NCBI GenBank assembly: GCA_039028975.1 | Contig: JBCCHB010000094.1 | Location: 1 to 64,000 of the forward strand | Reading direction: 5' to 3' | Source: JAHBNG01 sp039028975 | GTDB taxonomy: Bacteria; Chloroflexota; Anaerolineae; Caldilineales; Caldilineaceae | Length of the DNA: 64,000 nucleotides | In this document: positions 43,151-52,102 of the stretch, piece by piece | Layout: each line of letters begins with the position of its first letter | How positions within the stretch are numbered: position 1 is the stretch's first letter | The notes under the pieces: generated by a model | Told to the model about the DNA's origin: nothing | Seen by the model: only the letters and a program-made list of their open reading frames with translations | Databases searched by the model: none | Position numbers and translations under genes: made by a program

Positions 43151-46100
43151 CTACTTCAACACAATTGGCAAGAAGAGTTCCCCTCCTGTTTGTACGTCAA
43201 TGACCGTGCGCTCGGTGGAGCCGTCATTCTTCACAATTTCCAGCATGTAGGCGTGTCCCTGGCTGAGGGTTGCACCCTCGTCTAGCCACTGATAGCTGGC
43301 ACCGGACGTCTGACCTGCGTTAGTTGCCATGATCATCTCCCTGCTGCGCATTTCTGCCTCGGTGCCGTTTGATTGCCAGATGTTGAAGCCAATGATCACA
43401 CTCTCAGAGACGGTTGACCAGCGAACCAACACTCCATCGGATGTTTGGGTAACGCTGCGTTCAGCCAGCTGAACCGCGGTCGGGTTGAGAATCTGCACCG
43501 AGTCACACGATTTGTCGTCTGCATCTTCGATCACTGGCGTTGTTCCAGAGATGGCCCCGACCGAGCGAGCCACATTGGGTGTATGACCACTCTGGTTGCA
43601 GGGCGCAATGGCAGGTACAAGTGTGGTGTCAGCTGCGGTGGTGAAGAAGACGTCAAGGCTTATCGTCTCGCCAACGGCCAATCCATCGGGATCGCTGGCT
43701 AGCAAGTCCGACCATCTGAGAATACCGTTCACTTCCGTGGTGGGTGAGATGGTGGCGCTGGCGTAAGTGAGAAACGCGCTGCTGTAGCGATCTTCCAGAG
43801 GCAGGGTGTCGATGACGGCGTTGCCGGTGTTGGTGATACGGATGGTGAAGGAGATCGTCTCGTTCACCTTGAAGGGGTTCACCCCGTTAAGCGTCTTGCT
43901 GAGGGCCAGAGATGGCGCAGGCTGGTAGAAGCCAAAGTCATAAGTCAGATTGGTGAATTGACTGGTATCACCATCGTCGGTCGGTTCGCCACCGTTGGTG
44001 ATGATGATTAAGCCACCGATGTAGCCACCTGCACCGTCGGGGAAGCCATTCTGGTCGATGAACTCGTTATTGTCGGTATCAGGGTCCCGTTCGACTATGG
44101 GTGTACTGGCCAGCCCATCTAACGGCGCACCTGGAGCTGCATTGTCGGGCGTAATGCGCACAAAGTAGGGTCCAGGTTTCACAAACTGGAAGTAGTAGCG
44201 CCCGTCAGCATCGGTGCTGAGCGTACGCGAGATGCCATCGCTGGGATCCCAGACGCCCGGTGTTGTACCATTGTCTCGATAGAGGGTCAACGTGACGCTG
44301 GGGATGCCGGTCTCACCCAATCCTGGTTCATATTCGCCATTGGCATTTGTATCTAGCCAGACCAGATCGCCGAGCGATGGATCCCAGACGCCAAAGTCAA
44401 CGGTTAGATTCGAGTAGGGATCATTGTCGCCATCATTAACTGGCTCTGTGCCACCCAACGTGATGACCTGGCTGGGGATTGCACCGGGACTGCCATCGGG
44501 CAAGGCATGCTGCTTACCATTGTCATCGTTGTCCACATCATTGTCTGGGTCTGGCGACGGATCGCTGGTAATGTTGATGGGGTTGGCTAGGCTGCTGATA
44601 AACTGGGTTTCAAAGTCATCGACAATCTGTGGCGTGTTCGGCAACACGACAATGTAGTCACCTGCCGGTAGCTCATTAAAGCGGTAGAAGCCACCGCCCG
44701 AGGTAAGCGTCGTGCTAATCAGCGTGTCAACGGTTGATGTGAAGACCCCATCTCCATTATCTGCATAGAGCGTCACCGTGATGCCATCCAGCCCCCAATC
44801 ATCGGCTGGATCAAAGACGCCGTTGTCCCAGTAGTCGCTAAAGACAAAGTTGCCCAGCGAGTAGAGGGTGAAGGGGAAGTCTGCATCGTTGTGGTCATCC
44901 TGGGTGCCGATGATTACCGTGCGTGGATCAGGTCCATTGTAGTCATTGGATGCATTGTTGCCGGTGTAGGCATATCCCTCCAGCGCAGCACCTGGCATGA
45001 AGTTGGTGTCGGTGATGACCACTTGATAAGTCTTGTTGTCTGCCACAATAAAGTCATAAGCGCCAGACTCACCCGGCTCGGTGTCATCCGAGTCAATCAG
45101 ACCGTCTGGACCAGTCAGTTGGAAGGTGATGAAATGAGTTTCCGTGATGCCACCCCCCGTGTCGACTACTTCGTAGAGTTCAACGCGGACGCCGTCAATC
45201 CCTTCTTCATCTACATCTTTGACCCCATCCCCATTCTTGTCATACCAAACGTAATCCCCCAGCGTTGATTTACTGGCTTGAGGCACGATGGCTACCCCGA
45301 CACAGTTCGTCGTACTGATGAGTGCGGTGGCCACATTGACCGTTTCTCCCGCACTAGAGTTGCCACAACTGGTGTCGTCTAACAAGGCAGTCGTTCCCTC
45401 CTTGGCAATGAAGTTGACGGTAACCGTCAGACTCTCGCCCACAGCCAAGAGGCTATTGCCCGTTACGTTGCTCCAGTTGAGCTGGCCGTCATCGGCATCT
45501 GGTAAATCGGGCGTGGGTGTTGCACCGAGAATTGTATCGTAGGTCAGGTAGCTGGTGTCATAGGTATCGGTCAAGGGCAGAGTCAAAATGGGCATCCCAC
45601 CCACATTCTCGATGCGGATGGCAAAGCTGATGACCTGCCCCTGGACAATCGGCCCTGGCGTGAGCAGCGTCTTGGTGACGGTCACTTCTTGCGTCGGCGT
45701 CGTCTGGAAGATGGTGACGTCGTGGTCATCCTCGTCGATGGTCAGCGGATCGAGGCGGAAGTTGCCGCGGATGTAGTCATCCTGGATGAAGATCTCGTTG
45801 TTTGGATCATTGTCCGAGTCGGAGTCGACATCGGTTAAGCCAGAGCCGTTGGTGGCGCTGAGAATCTCAATGACGTTGGTGAAGACCATGCCTGCCTCAA
45901 CGCTGGCTCCCACCAAGAAGCTGACCGTATCGGTGAACTGGGCACCCGGCTGCAGATTGATGCCGGTTAGCGTGCGGGTGGCCGTGCCAGGACCAGCCAC
46001 GCTGTTGGGCGTCCAGTCAGAGTCGTTGAGGGTCAGCCCAGCCACGACATGCTCGATGAGTTCGATATTCTGGGCCACGACCGTACCCTGATTCTCGATG

Positions 46101-49100
46101 AGATACTCGAAGGTAATCGTATCGCCCGGTTCAATTGTGGGTAGGCTGAAGCGCGGGTCTTCGGGGAAGGCTGGATACTTAATCACGGCCAAGTCAAAGC
46201 TCTCGCGCACCGTGAAGGTCTCCGAGTCGTGGTCGTCGGCATCGCCGTTGGCACCATCGATCTCATCATTCGTTACCGTGCCGTCATTGGTCACATCGCT
46301 GTCGTAGGTCGAGTCGCTGTCAAAGAGCGGTGGTCCGCCCGGCACGTTGGCTGCGGACTGGATCTCGGCCAAGTTATCGTGGTTGCCCGTGGGGTCGCCT
46401 GCATAGAGCAGCGAATTGGCCCCCACGACGTAGAGCACGATGTCAACCGTTACTGATTCCTGTGGGTTAATCGGTCCTGGAATGGTCACGACGCTCTCAG
46501 TGGGGCTGTTGATTGTCCAGCCGTTGTTTACGTTGGTGGGGCTGCTATCGTCGGCAAAGATGCCGTCTGGGTTGCGGTCCAGCACTTTCACGTCGTAGGC
46601 TGGCACGTCACCCTGGTTGTGGACCTCGATGGTGAAGGTGATGTTCTCGCCCACGCCCACGATGCCGTCGGTGGAGAGACCATCTCGGGAAGAATCGGAG
46701 GCATAGATCTTGGTCATGGCCAAGTCGAAATTAGCGATGGTGACGCTACCATCGGCAGACGCGTCATCTTCGCCAGCGTCGTTGCCAAGCGTTGTGTCGG
46801 GTACTGAATCCACGTCGGCGATGGGGACACCTGCGGGCGCATCACTGGCCGCGGCAATCTCTACCGTGTTGGTGATGGTCCCCAAAGCCGCACCCTCGTC
46901 GACGCGCAGGGTGATGGTGAGCCGCTCAGTTTCGTTGGGGGCCAGCGGACCGGCAATGCCGTTAAAGACACCACCAGTTGCGTCGACCCAGCCGCCGGAG
47001 TCGTTGGGGCTTAGGCTCATGTCAGAAGGCACATAGTCGATGATGCTAATGTCGAAGGCATCGACTGTACCCTCGTTGGTCACGTCCACCACGTAGGTCA
47101 CGTCCGCGCCAGCAGCAACGGTCGTATTCTCGCCCGCAGCCAACTGTTTGTTGATGACCAAGTCAAATCGGATGACGGTTACCGAAGCAATATCGTGGTC
47201 GTCCTCGTCGTCGCCTGCGTTGTTCTTGCCATCCTCTTTGACAATGTCCTCTTTGAAGGTGTCGCCATCCCCATTCTGGTCATCATCTTCCGGATCCGAA
47301 TCTACATCGTCACCGTCATCGGTCTGGATCTCGGCCGCGTTCCCCACTGGATTGGGGTCAGCCGCGCCTGCCGTGAGCACAATCGGTATGGAGACTGACT
47401 CGCCAGCCAGCAGCGAGGCGATAGTATAGGTCGCTTCCGTGCCGCCAGCACCAGTCCAGTCGGGCTGACCTGCCGTGAGCGAGAAACCAGTCGGATAGCG
47501 GTCTACAATAACCACGTTGGTGGCGTCGACATTGCCTTGGTTGAAGACGTCGATGGTGAAGGTGACCTCTTCGTTCTCCACCACAACATCCTTGCCCACC
47601 GTCTTGCGCAGGGCCAGATCATAGAGCGGCGTGGAGGTGACCACGATGGGGTCGGTGGGCGTGGGTGGTGGGTTGGCTGGCGTCACCGGCGCACCAGAGG
47701 CGTCGGTAAAGCTGTCCAGCACCATGGCGCAGGAGACGTTGGTGGGGTCGGGCAGCGGATTGTCGACGACCAGTGTTGCCGCGATGCTGACCGTGCCGCC
47801 TGGAGGCAGGCCGCCCGCGGGTAGCTCGTCGCCCCCGTTGAGGGTGAGCGTGGCCGTGCCGGGTCCGGCTAAGTTAGCTGGCGTCCAGTTGGTGTCGCTG
47901 AGGGTTGTGCCTGCCGCAATGTCGAAGCTGAAGACCATGTTGTCAATTGGTCCTGCACTGGGGTTGTTGATGTCCATGCCGCAGTTGATGGTCCCGCCAG
48001 GAGCGATGGCGCCAATGGCAGTGGTTGGCACTGGCTCGACCGTAAAGCTGGTGGGGTCGGGCATAAAGCCAAAGTCGAAGGTATGGTCGGCGATGCCTGG
48101 CCCAACGGAGACCGGAATCACGGCGTGGCCACTGTTCATCGTGGCGTCCGAGTCAAGCTGGTCGGATGTGCCTTGGTCTGCCGGTGCCAAAAAGAGGTTG
48201 TTGAGCGCAGCTTGGCCTGCCACATTGGCAATGCGCAAGGTAAGGGTCTCCGCCGGGATCGTTAGATTGTATTTGGCGTTGGCTTTATCAGCCCCAGCGC
48301 CGTTGCTGAAATAGAATCCGCCACGGGCGTCGGTAATGGCCGAAGCAATCACGCTGCCGCTGCCGTCCAGCAGTTCGACGGTCACGCCACCGATGGATGT
48401 CTCGCCGCCATCCTGAATGCCATTGAGATTGCCATCTAGCCAGACTCGGTTGCCTATCTCTTGCGGTGGTGCCGGGCAGAAACATGCAATTTCTCCCAGG
48501 CTGCTGGCCGTATCGCCGCTGCAGCCTAGCCCAAGGGGCAGCCCCATGGCGACTGGTCCCAGCATACCAGCTCCTGACCCTTGGAAGCCACTGGTTGTGT
48601 TGAAGGCGCGAATGCCATTGGTGTGGGCTAAATCAGGATCGGGGCCGCTGCTGGGAAGAGAGCCTTCCCCAAATGGGGCAATGACCGTTGCGAGAAAGTT
48701 GTTCCCACCTGGCAGCATACAGAGGCTGCCCGTTGCTGTCTCGCCATAGAAGAGATGGTCGACGCAGGCACCTGCCCCATCCCAACTGTAATATTCGCCA
48801 CCACTCGGACCACCGGCACCGCCTGGAAAGATCTGATTGCCAAGGTCATCAACCGCGGCTATGCAGTCACCTGTTCCTTCTAATACCCAGCCGCCATTTT
48901 CGCGGCAGACGTGGATTAAGTCGCCTGCGCTAACGACATGTAGTTTTGCTGGATTTTGGGCCAGCGGCTTGGCTTCCAAATTGTCGTCGCGCGTCTGCTG
49001 GCTCCAGCGGTCCATAAAGCCAAGGACCATATCACCAGAGCCATCGAACTTGATGTCGGAGAGGATCGGCTGGGCATGGGTTCTCTTCACGCCAGGCCAG

Positions 49101-51700
49101 GTGTTGGTCCACGGTCGCCACGTACCCACATCAAGGCCAACCACGGGCCAATGGACATAAGGCATCTCGCGCGCAAAGGTCAATGGCAATGTAAATTCGG
49201 TGGTAAAGCCTGCACCCATGTTGCCGGGTGCGAAGGAGAGGATATAGGCCGCCAAATCTGCTGCGCTCTGCGACGTTTCGGCCGAACAGGTGACACCCAC
49301 ATAGCCTACACCACCAGAGAAAGTGAGGGCAAAGGGACGAAAGTCGCCGCCGCTACAGCCTGGGTCCGGTATGGGATAGTGGTCCACCAGCGTGCCGGAT
49401 ACGGCGGAACCATCTGATGGCAGTGGTGTGCTTTGCCGTTCAACCCGAATGAGCGAGCGCTGATTGAGATTGACCAGCCAGAGCGAATAGTCGTCGGTGT
49501 TGATGTCGATATTGCCAAAACCGACGGTCCCTATTTTGGCAAAGGCATCCAGATCCACATTGAGCATGGTCTCTTCGCTCTGACCGTCGAGCAATTCGTA
49601 GTCATTGTCTAGAAGGCCATTATCGTCCAGATCGCGACGCACGCTACCCAGGTCAATCTGGGGACCGGAGGCTGGCGTGACGCCGTGGAGTGTAAAGCCA
49701 GGGTTGGCTGGATCAATCGACCCAGCACCCCCAGCAACGCCGATGCGGTAGACCCCATCAACAGTGACATCGTTGCTGTTGCGGGCAGCCAGCGGACCCA
49801 GCCCGGCATGACGTTTGAGCAGGGCTGCGGTGTAGAGATCCCCCCTGATGGTATCGACCGCGCTGCCCCAGACAGCACCAATCTCTGCGGCACTGCCATT
49901 TCCGACTGCGGTCAAGAGATTGTCAGTTTGAGGGAAGGATAAGAAGCCTGCGCTGTTGCCGCTCGTACCCGGTGAGTTGCAGGCCAGCGCAACGGTTGGC
50001 ACCGCGCAATTGGGGGCGCCCACCTGTCTGAATCCGGCATTGACAACCTTCCAGAGATCACCACCAATCCGCGTCTGCTGCACGCTGGTTAGGCTGTTAG
50101 GACCAAAGACGGTGCTTCGGTAGGCATCCAGGCTGCCGTCTGTCGGTAGCGAAAACTCGATCTGTACCGTGTTCGTAATGCCTGTCTCTTCGGCATCAAA
50201 AAAGTAAAACCCGCCCGCATTGGTTACCGTGCTGGTGACGGTGCCGCTGGCGTCCATGGCGGTCACAACTATGCCCCCAATGGAGGATTCTCCGTTGTCA
50301 ATGGCCCCATTGTTATTCGAGTCTTCAAAGACGCGACCGGTGACGCCGTTGCCCTTGATGACGCCATCCATAAAGAGGATGTGGACAGCACCGGAATTGG
50401 CGCCGGTGCCGTCGGTATTGCCAGTTTCACTAGCCACAAGGTCTGGAATACGATCGCCATTGAGATCGCCGATATTGGCCAGGTTCTCTGCAAAATTCGC
50501 TGCAAATGTCACGGGCCCGACGAAGCCAGACTGGCCATTCCCAATATTCACATAGTCGCTCTTGACGGTGCCATCGGCATTGAGAAAGAAGATAAATAGA
50601 GGGTATCCCCCAACGTTGTCATCCCGACTGACGGCGATATCGACGATATCATCACCATCCAGATCGCCAAGGGACGCTAGCCCGTACCCAAAACCAGAAT
50701 TATTACTAAATAGGGCAGTCGGTATCGAATCCGACAGGCGAGTATGGCTCTTGACCGTACCGTCTGTATTCATATAGAGCAGCCATATCCTGCCGCCCTG
50801 GGTATATATATTATCAAAGGTTGGGTCGCTGACGGCCAGATCCACAACGCCATCGCCATCGAGATCACCCATGTTGGCAATCGCATAGCCAAAGCCCCAA
50901 TGAGAATTAGGCTTCAACGTATCTGTGAAACCACCTTCACCTTGAGAGATCGTTGTTGTACTCTTGACCGTACCGTCACTATTGAGAAAGACAATCCACA
51001 CACCGCCGTGGGAAGTGCCATAGTTGCGCTGAAAGACAGCAATGTCTGTTATGCCATCGCCATCGAGGTCGCCCAGGCTTTCTACAGCTTTCCCCCAAAC
51101 GCTTCCAGAGATCGCACCCAATCCGCCAACACCGGAAGCAATCTGTTGATTGGCTTTCATGGTGCCGTCACTATTGAGAAAGTAGATCCAAACGGCACCC
51201 GTAGAATGGTTAGACATGGCAACGGCAATATCCGTCACGCCATCGCCGTCAATATCGCCCAGATTGGCGATATCGTCGCCAAATGCCTTGGAAAATCCAG
51301 AACCAGAGCTGGCAAGTGGCGTATCGATTTGCACTTCGCTCTTGACGGTGCCGTCGACATTCATAAAGAGCACGTAGATGGCGCTCCATATTGTTGTGCC
51401 AGAGGCGTCGCGGGTGGCGCCCACCACAATGTCATTGACGCCGTCGCCATCCAAATCACCGATTCCTTCTACGCCCGCCCCAAACTCGGCCCCAGCCGAA
51501 TGCGCGCCACTGTAGCCACCGGCAGTGTTGCTGATCTTTTGCTCACCCAGCACCCAGCCCGGGGCGATCTGCTGGGCGTGGGCGGAGTTGGAGAAGATAA
51601 GGAAGGTGAAGAGAGGGATGAGAAGAGGAACGAGAAGAGGGAGAACCCACCCTCGTAGACGTTGCACAATGTGTTGATGATAACTCGCTTGATGAGCCAT
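43151..51700 (-). CDS. Giant secreted FG-GAP/SdrD-B/DUF11 repeat protein
   Basis: 2849 residues with a clear signal peptide (ending SNSAHA). In order: about seven FG-GAP/VCBS-type repeats with DxDGDGxxD calcium loops (residues ~45-440); an SdrD B-like domain (VTGRVFEDSNNNG, ~450-530); a ~550-residue unassigned part; a second SdrD B-like domain (IGNRVWLDGNLNG); a conserved-repeat region with five or more DUF11 domains (YDLALRKTVG, FDLVINKQLA, FDLAMTKIYA, FDLAVIKYPA, QEVTVTKTLL), then three SdrD B-like domains (LGDYVWYDKNGDG, LGNFVFSDYWDNG, LGDLVWLDTNANG), another DUF11 and a final Fn3-like domain. It ends in ELFLPIVLK. A long, calcium-stiffened surface filament or adhesin is likely. AGGAG precedes the ATG. 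The coding region looks more GC-rich than its neighbours. Confidence 0.9.
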   Translation of the reverse strand: MAHQASYHQHIVQRLRGWVLPLLVPLLIPLFTFLIFSNSAHAQQIAPGWVLGEQKISNTAGGYSGAHSAGAEFGAGVEGIGDLDGDGVNDIVVGATRDASGTTIWSAIYVLFMNVDGTVKSEVQIDTPLASSGSGFSKAFGDDIANLGDIDGDGVTDIAVAMSNHSTGAVWIYFLNSDGTMKANQQIASGVGGLGAISGSVWGKAVESLGDLDGDGITDIAVFQRNYGTSHGGVWIVFLNSDGTVKSTTTISQGEGGFTDTLKPNSHWGFGYAIANMGDLDGDGVVDLAVSDPTFDNIYTQGGRIWLLYMNTDGTVKSHTRLSDSIPTALFSNNSGFGYGLASLGDLDGDDIVDIAVSRDDNVGGYPLFIFFLNADGTVKSDYVNIGNGQSGFVGPVTFAANFAENLANIGDLNGDRIPDLVASETGNTDGTGANSGAVHILFMDGVIKGNGVTGRVFEDSNNNGAIDNGESSIGGIVVTAMDASGTVTSTVTNAGGFYFFDAEETGITNTVQIEFSLPTDGSLDAYRSTVFGPNSLTSVQQTRIGGDLWKVVNAGFRQVGAPNCAVPTVALACNSPGTSGNSAGFLSFPQTDNLLTAVGNGSAAEIGAVWGSAVDTIRGDLYTAALLKRHAGLGPLAARNSNDVTVDGVYRIGVAGGAGSIDPANPGFTLHGVTPASGPQIDLGSVRRDLDDNGLLDNDYELLDGQSEETMLNVDLDAFAKIGTVGFGNIDINTDDYSLWLVNLNQRSLIRVERQSTPLPSDGSAVSGTLVDHYPIPDPGCSGGDFRPFALTFSGGVGYVGVTCSAETSQSAADLAAYILSFAPGNMGAGFTTEFTLPLTFAREMPYVHWPVVGLDVGTWRPWTNTWPGVKRTHAQPILSDIKFDGSGDMVLGFMDRWSQQTRDDNLEAKPLAQNPAKLHVVSAGDLIHVCRENGGWVLEGTGDCIAAVDDLGNQIFPGGAGGPSGGEYYSWDGAGACVDHLFYGETATGSLCMLPGGNNFLATVIAPFGEGSLPSSGPDPDLAHTNGIRAFNTTSGFQGSGAGMLGPVAMGLPLGLGCSGDTASSLGEIACFCPAPPQEIGNRVWLDGNLNGIQDGGETSIGGVTVELLDGSGSVIASAITDARGGFYFSNGAGADKANAKYNLTIPAETLTLRIANVAGQAALNNLFLAPADQGTSDQLDSDATMNSGHAVIPVSVGPGIADHTFDFGFMPDPTSFTVEPVPTTAIGAIAPGGTINCGMDINNPSAGPIDNMVFSFDIAAGTTLSDTNWTPANLAGPGTATLTLNGGDELPAGGLPPGGTVSIAATLVVDNPLPDPTNVSCAMVLDSFTDASGAPVTPANPPPTPTDPIVVTSTPLYDLALRKTVGKDVVVENEEVTFTIDVFNQGNVDATNVVIVDRYPTGFSLTAGQPDWTGAGGTEATYTIASLLAGESVSIPIVLTAGAADPNPVGNAAEIQTDDGDDVDSDPEDDDQNGDGDTFKEDIVKEDGKNNAGDDEDDHDIASVTVIRFDLVINKQLAAGENTTVAAGADVTYVVDVTNEGTVDAFDISIIDYVPSDMSLSPNDSGGWVDATGGVFNGIAGPLAPNETERLTITLRVDEGAALGTITNTVEIAAASDAPAGVPIADVDSVPDTTLGNDAGEDDASADGSVTIANFDLAMTKIYASDSSRDGLSTDGIVGVGENITFTIEVHNQGDVPAYDVKVLDRNPDGIFADDSSPTNVNNGWTINSPTESVVTIPGPINPQESVTVDIVLYVVGANSLLYAGDPTGNHDNLAEIQSAANVPGGPPLFDSDSTYDSDVTNDGTVTNDEIDGANGDADDHDSETFTVRESFDLAVIKYPAFPEDPRFSLPTIEPGDTITFEYLIENQGTVVAQNIELIEHVVAGLTLNDSDWTPNSVAGPGTATRTLTGINLQPGAQFTDTVSFLVGASVEAGMVFTNVIEILSATNGSGLTDVDSDSDNDPNNEIFIQDDYIRGNFRLDPLTIDEDDHDVTIFQTTPTQEVTVTKTLLTPGPIVQGQVISFAIRIENVGGMPILTLPLTDTYDTSYLTYDTILGATPTPDLPDADDGQLNWSNVTGNSLLAVGESLTVTVNFIAKEGTTALLDDTSCGNSSAGETVNVATALISTTNCVGVAIVPQASKSTLGDYVWYDKNGDGVKDVDEEGIDGVRVELYEVVDTGGGITETHFITFQLTGPDGLIDSDDTEPGESGAYDFIVADNKTYQVVITDTNFMPGAALEGYAYTGNNASNDYNGPDPRTVIIGTQDDHNDADFPFTLYSLGNFVFSDYWDNGVFDPADDWGLDGITVTLYADNGDGVFTSTVDTLISTTLTSGGGFYRFNELPAGDYIVVLPNTPQIVDDFETQFISSLANPINITSDPSPDPDNDVDNDDNGKQHALPDGSPGAIPSQVITLGGTEPVNDGDNDPYSNLTVDFGVWDPSLGDLVWLDTNANGEYEPGLGETGIPSVTLTLYRDNGTTPGVWDPSDGISRTLSTDADGRYYFQFVKPGPYFVRITPDNAAPGAPLDGLASTPIVERDPDTDNNEFIDQNGFPDGAGGYIGGLIIITNGGEPTDDGDTSQFTNLTYDFGFYQPAPSLALSKTLNGVNPFKVNETISFTIRITNTGNAVIDTLPLEDRYSSAFLTYASATISPTTEVNGILRWSDLLASDPDGLAVGETISLDVFFTTAADTTLVPAIAPCNQSGHTPNVARSVGAISGTTPVIEDADDKSCDSVQILNPTAVQLAERSVTQTSDGVLVRWSTVSESVIIGFNIWQSNGTEAEMRSREMIMATNAGQTSGASYQWLDEGATLSQGHAYMLEIVKNDGSTERTVIDVQTGGELFLPIVLK

Positions 51701-51771
51701 AAAAACTCCTGAACTGATGAAACCCGATCCATAGACTGATCGGGATCTGTATCGACGATTGTGGGTAATGA

Positions 51772-51828
51772 TTGAAAACGGTGTTTACATTTCGTTGGAG
51801 CAGAGGGTTATGTAATCACCGTTTTCAA
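51772..51828. repeat. Hairpin upstream of the giant gene
   Basis: TTGAAAACGGTG (51772-51783) and CACCGTTTTCAA (51817-51828) are exact complements. The GAAAAC stem base resembles the dispersed hairpin element, but the TATACTGCGG flank is missing, so I do not count it as a copy. Confidence 0.5.
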
Positions 51829-51981
51829 CACCACCACATTTCGGGGAATGGGCTTATGGTACTCGGTAGGGGCAGAAAAGGCATCGCAAATTCGTTGTAT
51901 TGCTGCTTCTTGATCAAGAAACTTGGTTCCTAAATTGGCGAGGTGGTTTTGCATCAAATAATTTAGGGAGCGATCCGCCAT
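51808..51981 (-). CDS. Small ORF, doubtful
   Basis: 57 residues from the ATG at 51981, ending NVVVLKTVIT. It lies upstream of the giant gene on the same strand and its last codons form one arm of the hairpin at 51817-51828. Composition is protein-like, but no family is recognised and the ribosome-binding site is poor. It may be a remnant of a longer gene. Confidence 0.25.
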   Translation of the reverse strand: MADRSLNYLMQNHLANLGTKFLDQEAAIQRICDAFSAPTEYHKPIPRNVVVLKTVIT

Positions 51982-52045
51982 AGGAATTGCTGATTTGGGA
52001 AAGCGAATAGAGGAATACTGGATTGCCAACGGCGAATATCGAGTG

Positions 52046-52054
52046 TGCTATAAT
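52046..52054 (+). promoter_or_regulatory. Extended -10 promoter candidate
   Basis: TGCTATAAT is a consensus TATAAT with the TGn extension, 49 bp before the ATG at 52103. A TTGCCA at 52024-52029 lies 19 bp upstream as a weak -35. It supports the start at 52103 and not at the upstream TTG (51995), since transcription would begin downstream of that codon. Confidence 0.45.
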
Positions 52055-52102
52055 ACCTCAATCAAATTCGTAGATTCGTCACACCAAGACAAACCAAATA
52101 TT

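Noticed and set aside
44424..51658. Many long open frames on the plus strand opposite the giant gene
   Set aside because: The giant gene is GC-rich and repetitive, which keeps antisense frames open; none has a ribosome-binding site or a known domain.
51772..51828. Fourth copy of the dispersed hairpin element
   Set aside because: It shares only the GAAAAC stem base; the TATACTGCGG and GGAGCTGAGTATA flanks are missing.
51995..52102. Upstream extension of the AAA ATPase from a TTG codon
   Set aside because: The extension lies across a promoter-like TGCTATAAT and adds 36 residues without similarity to the family, which begins at the MRKFSSYGPV segment.
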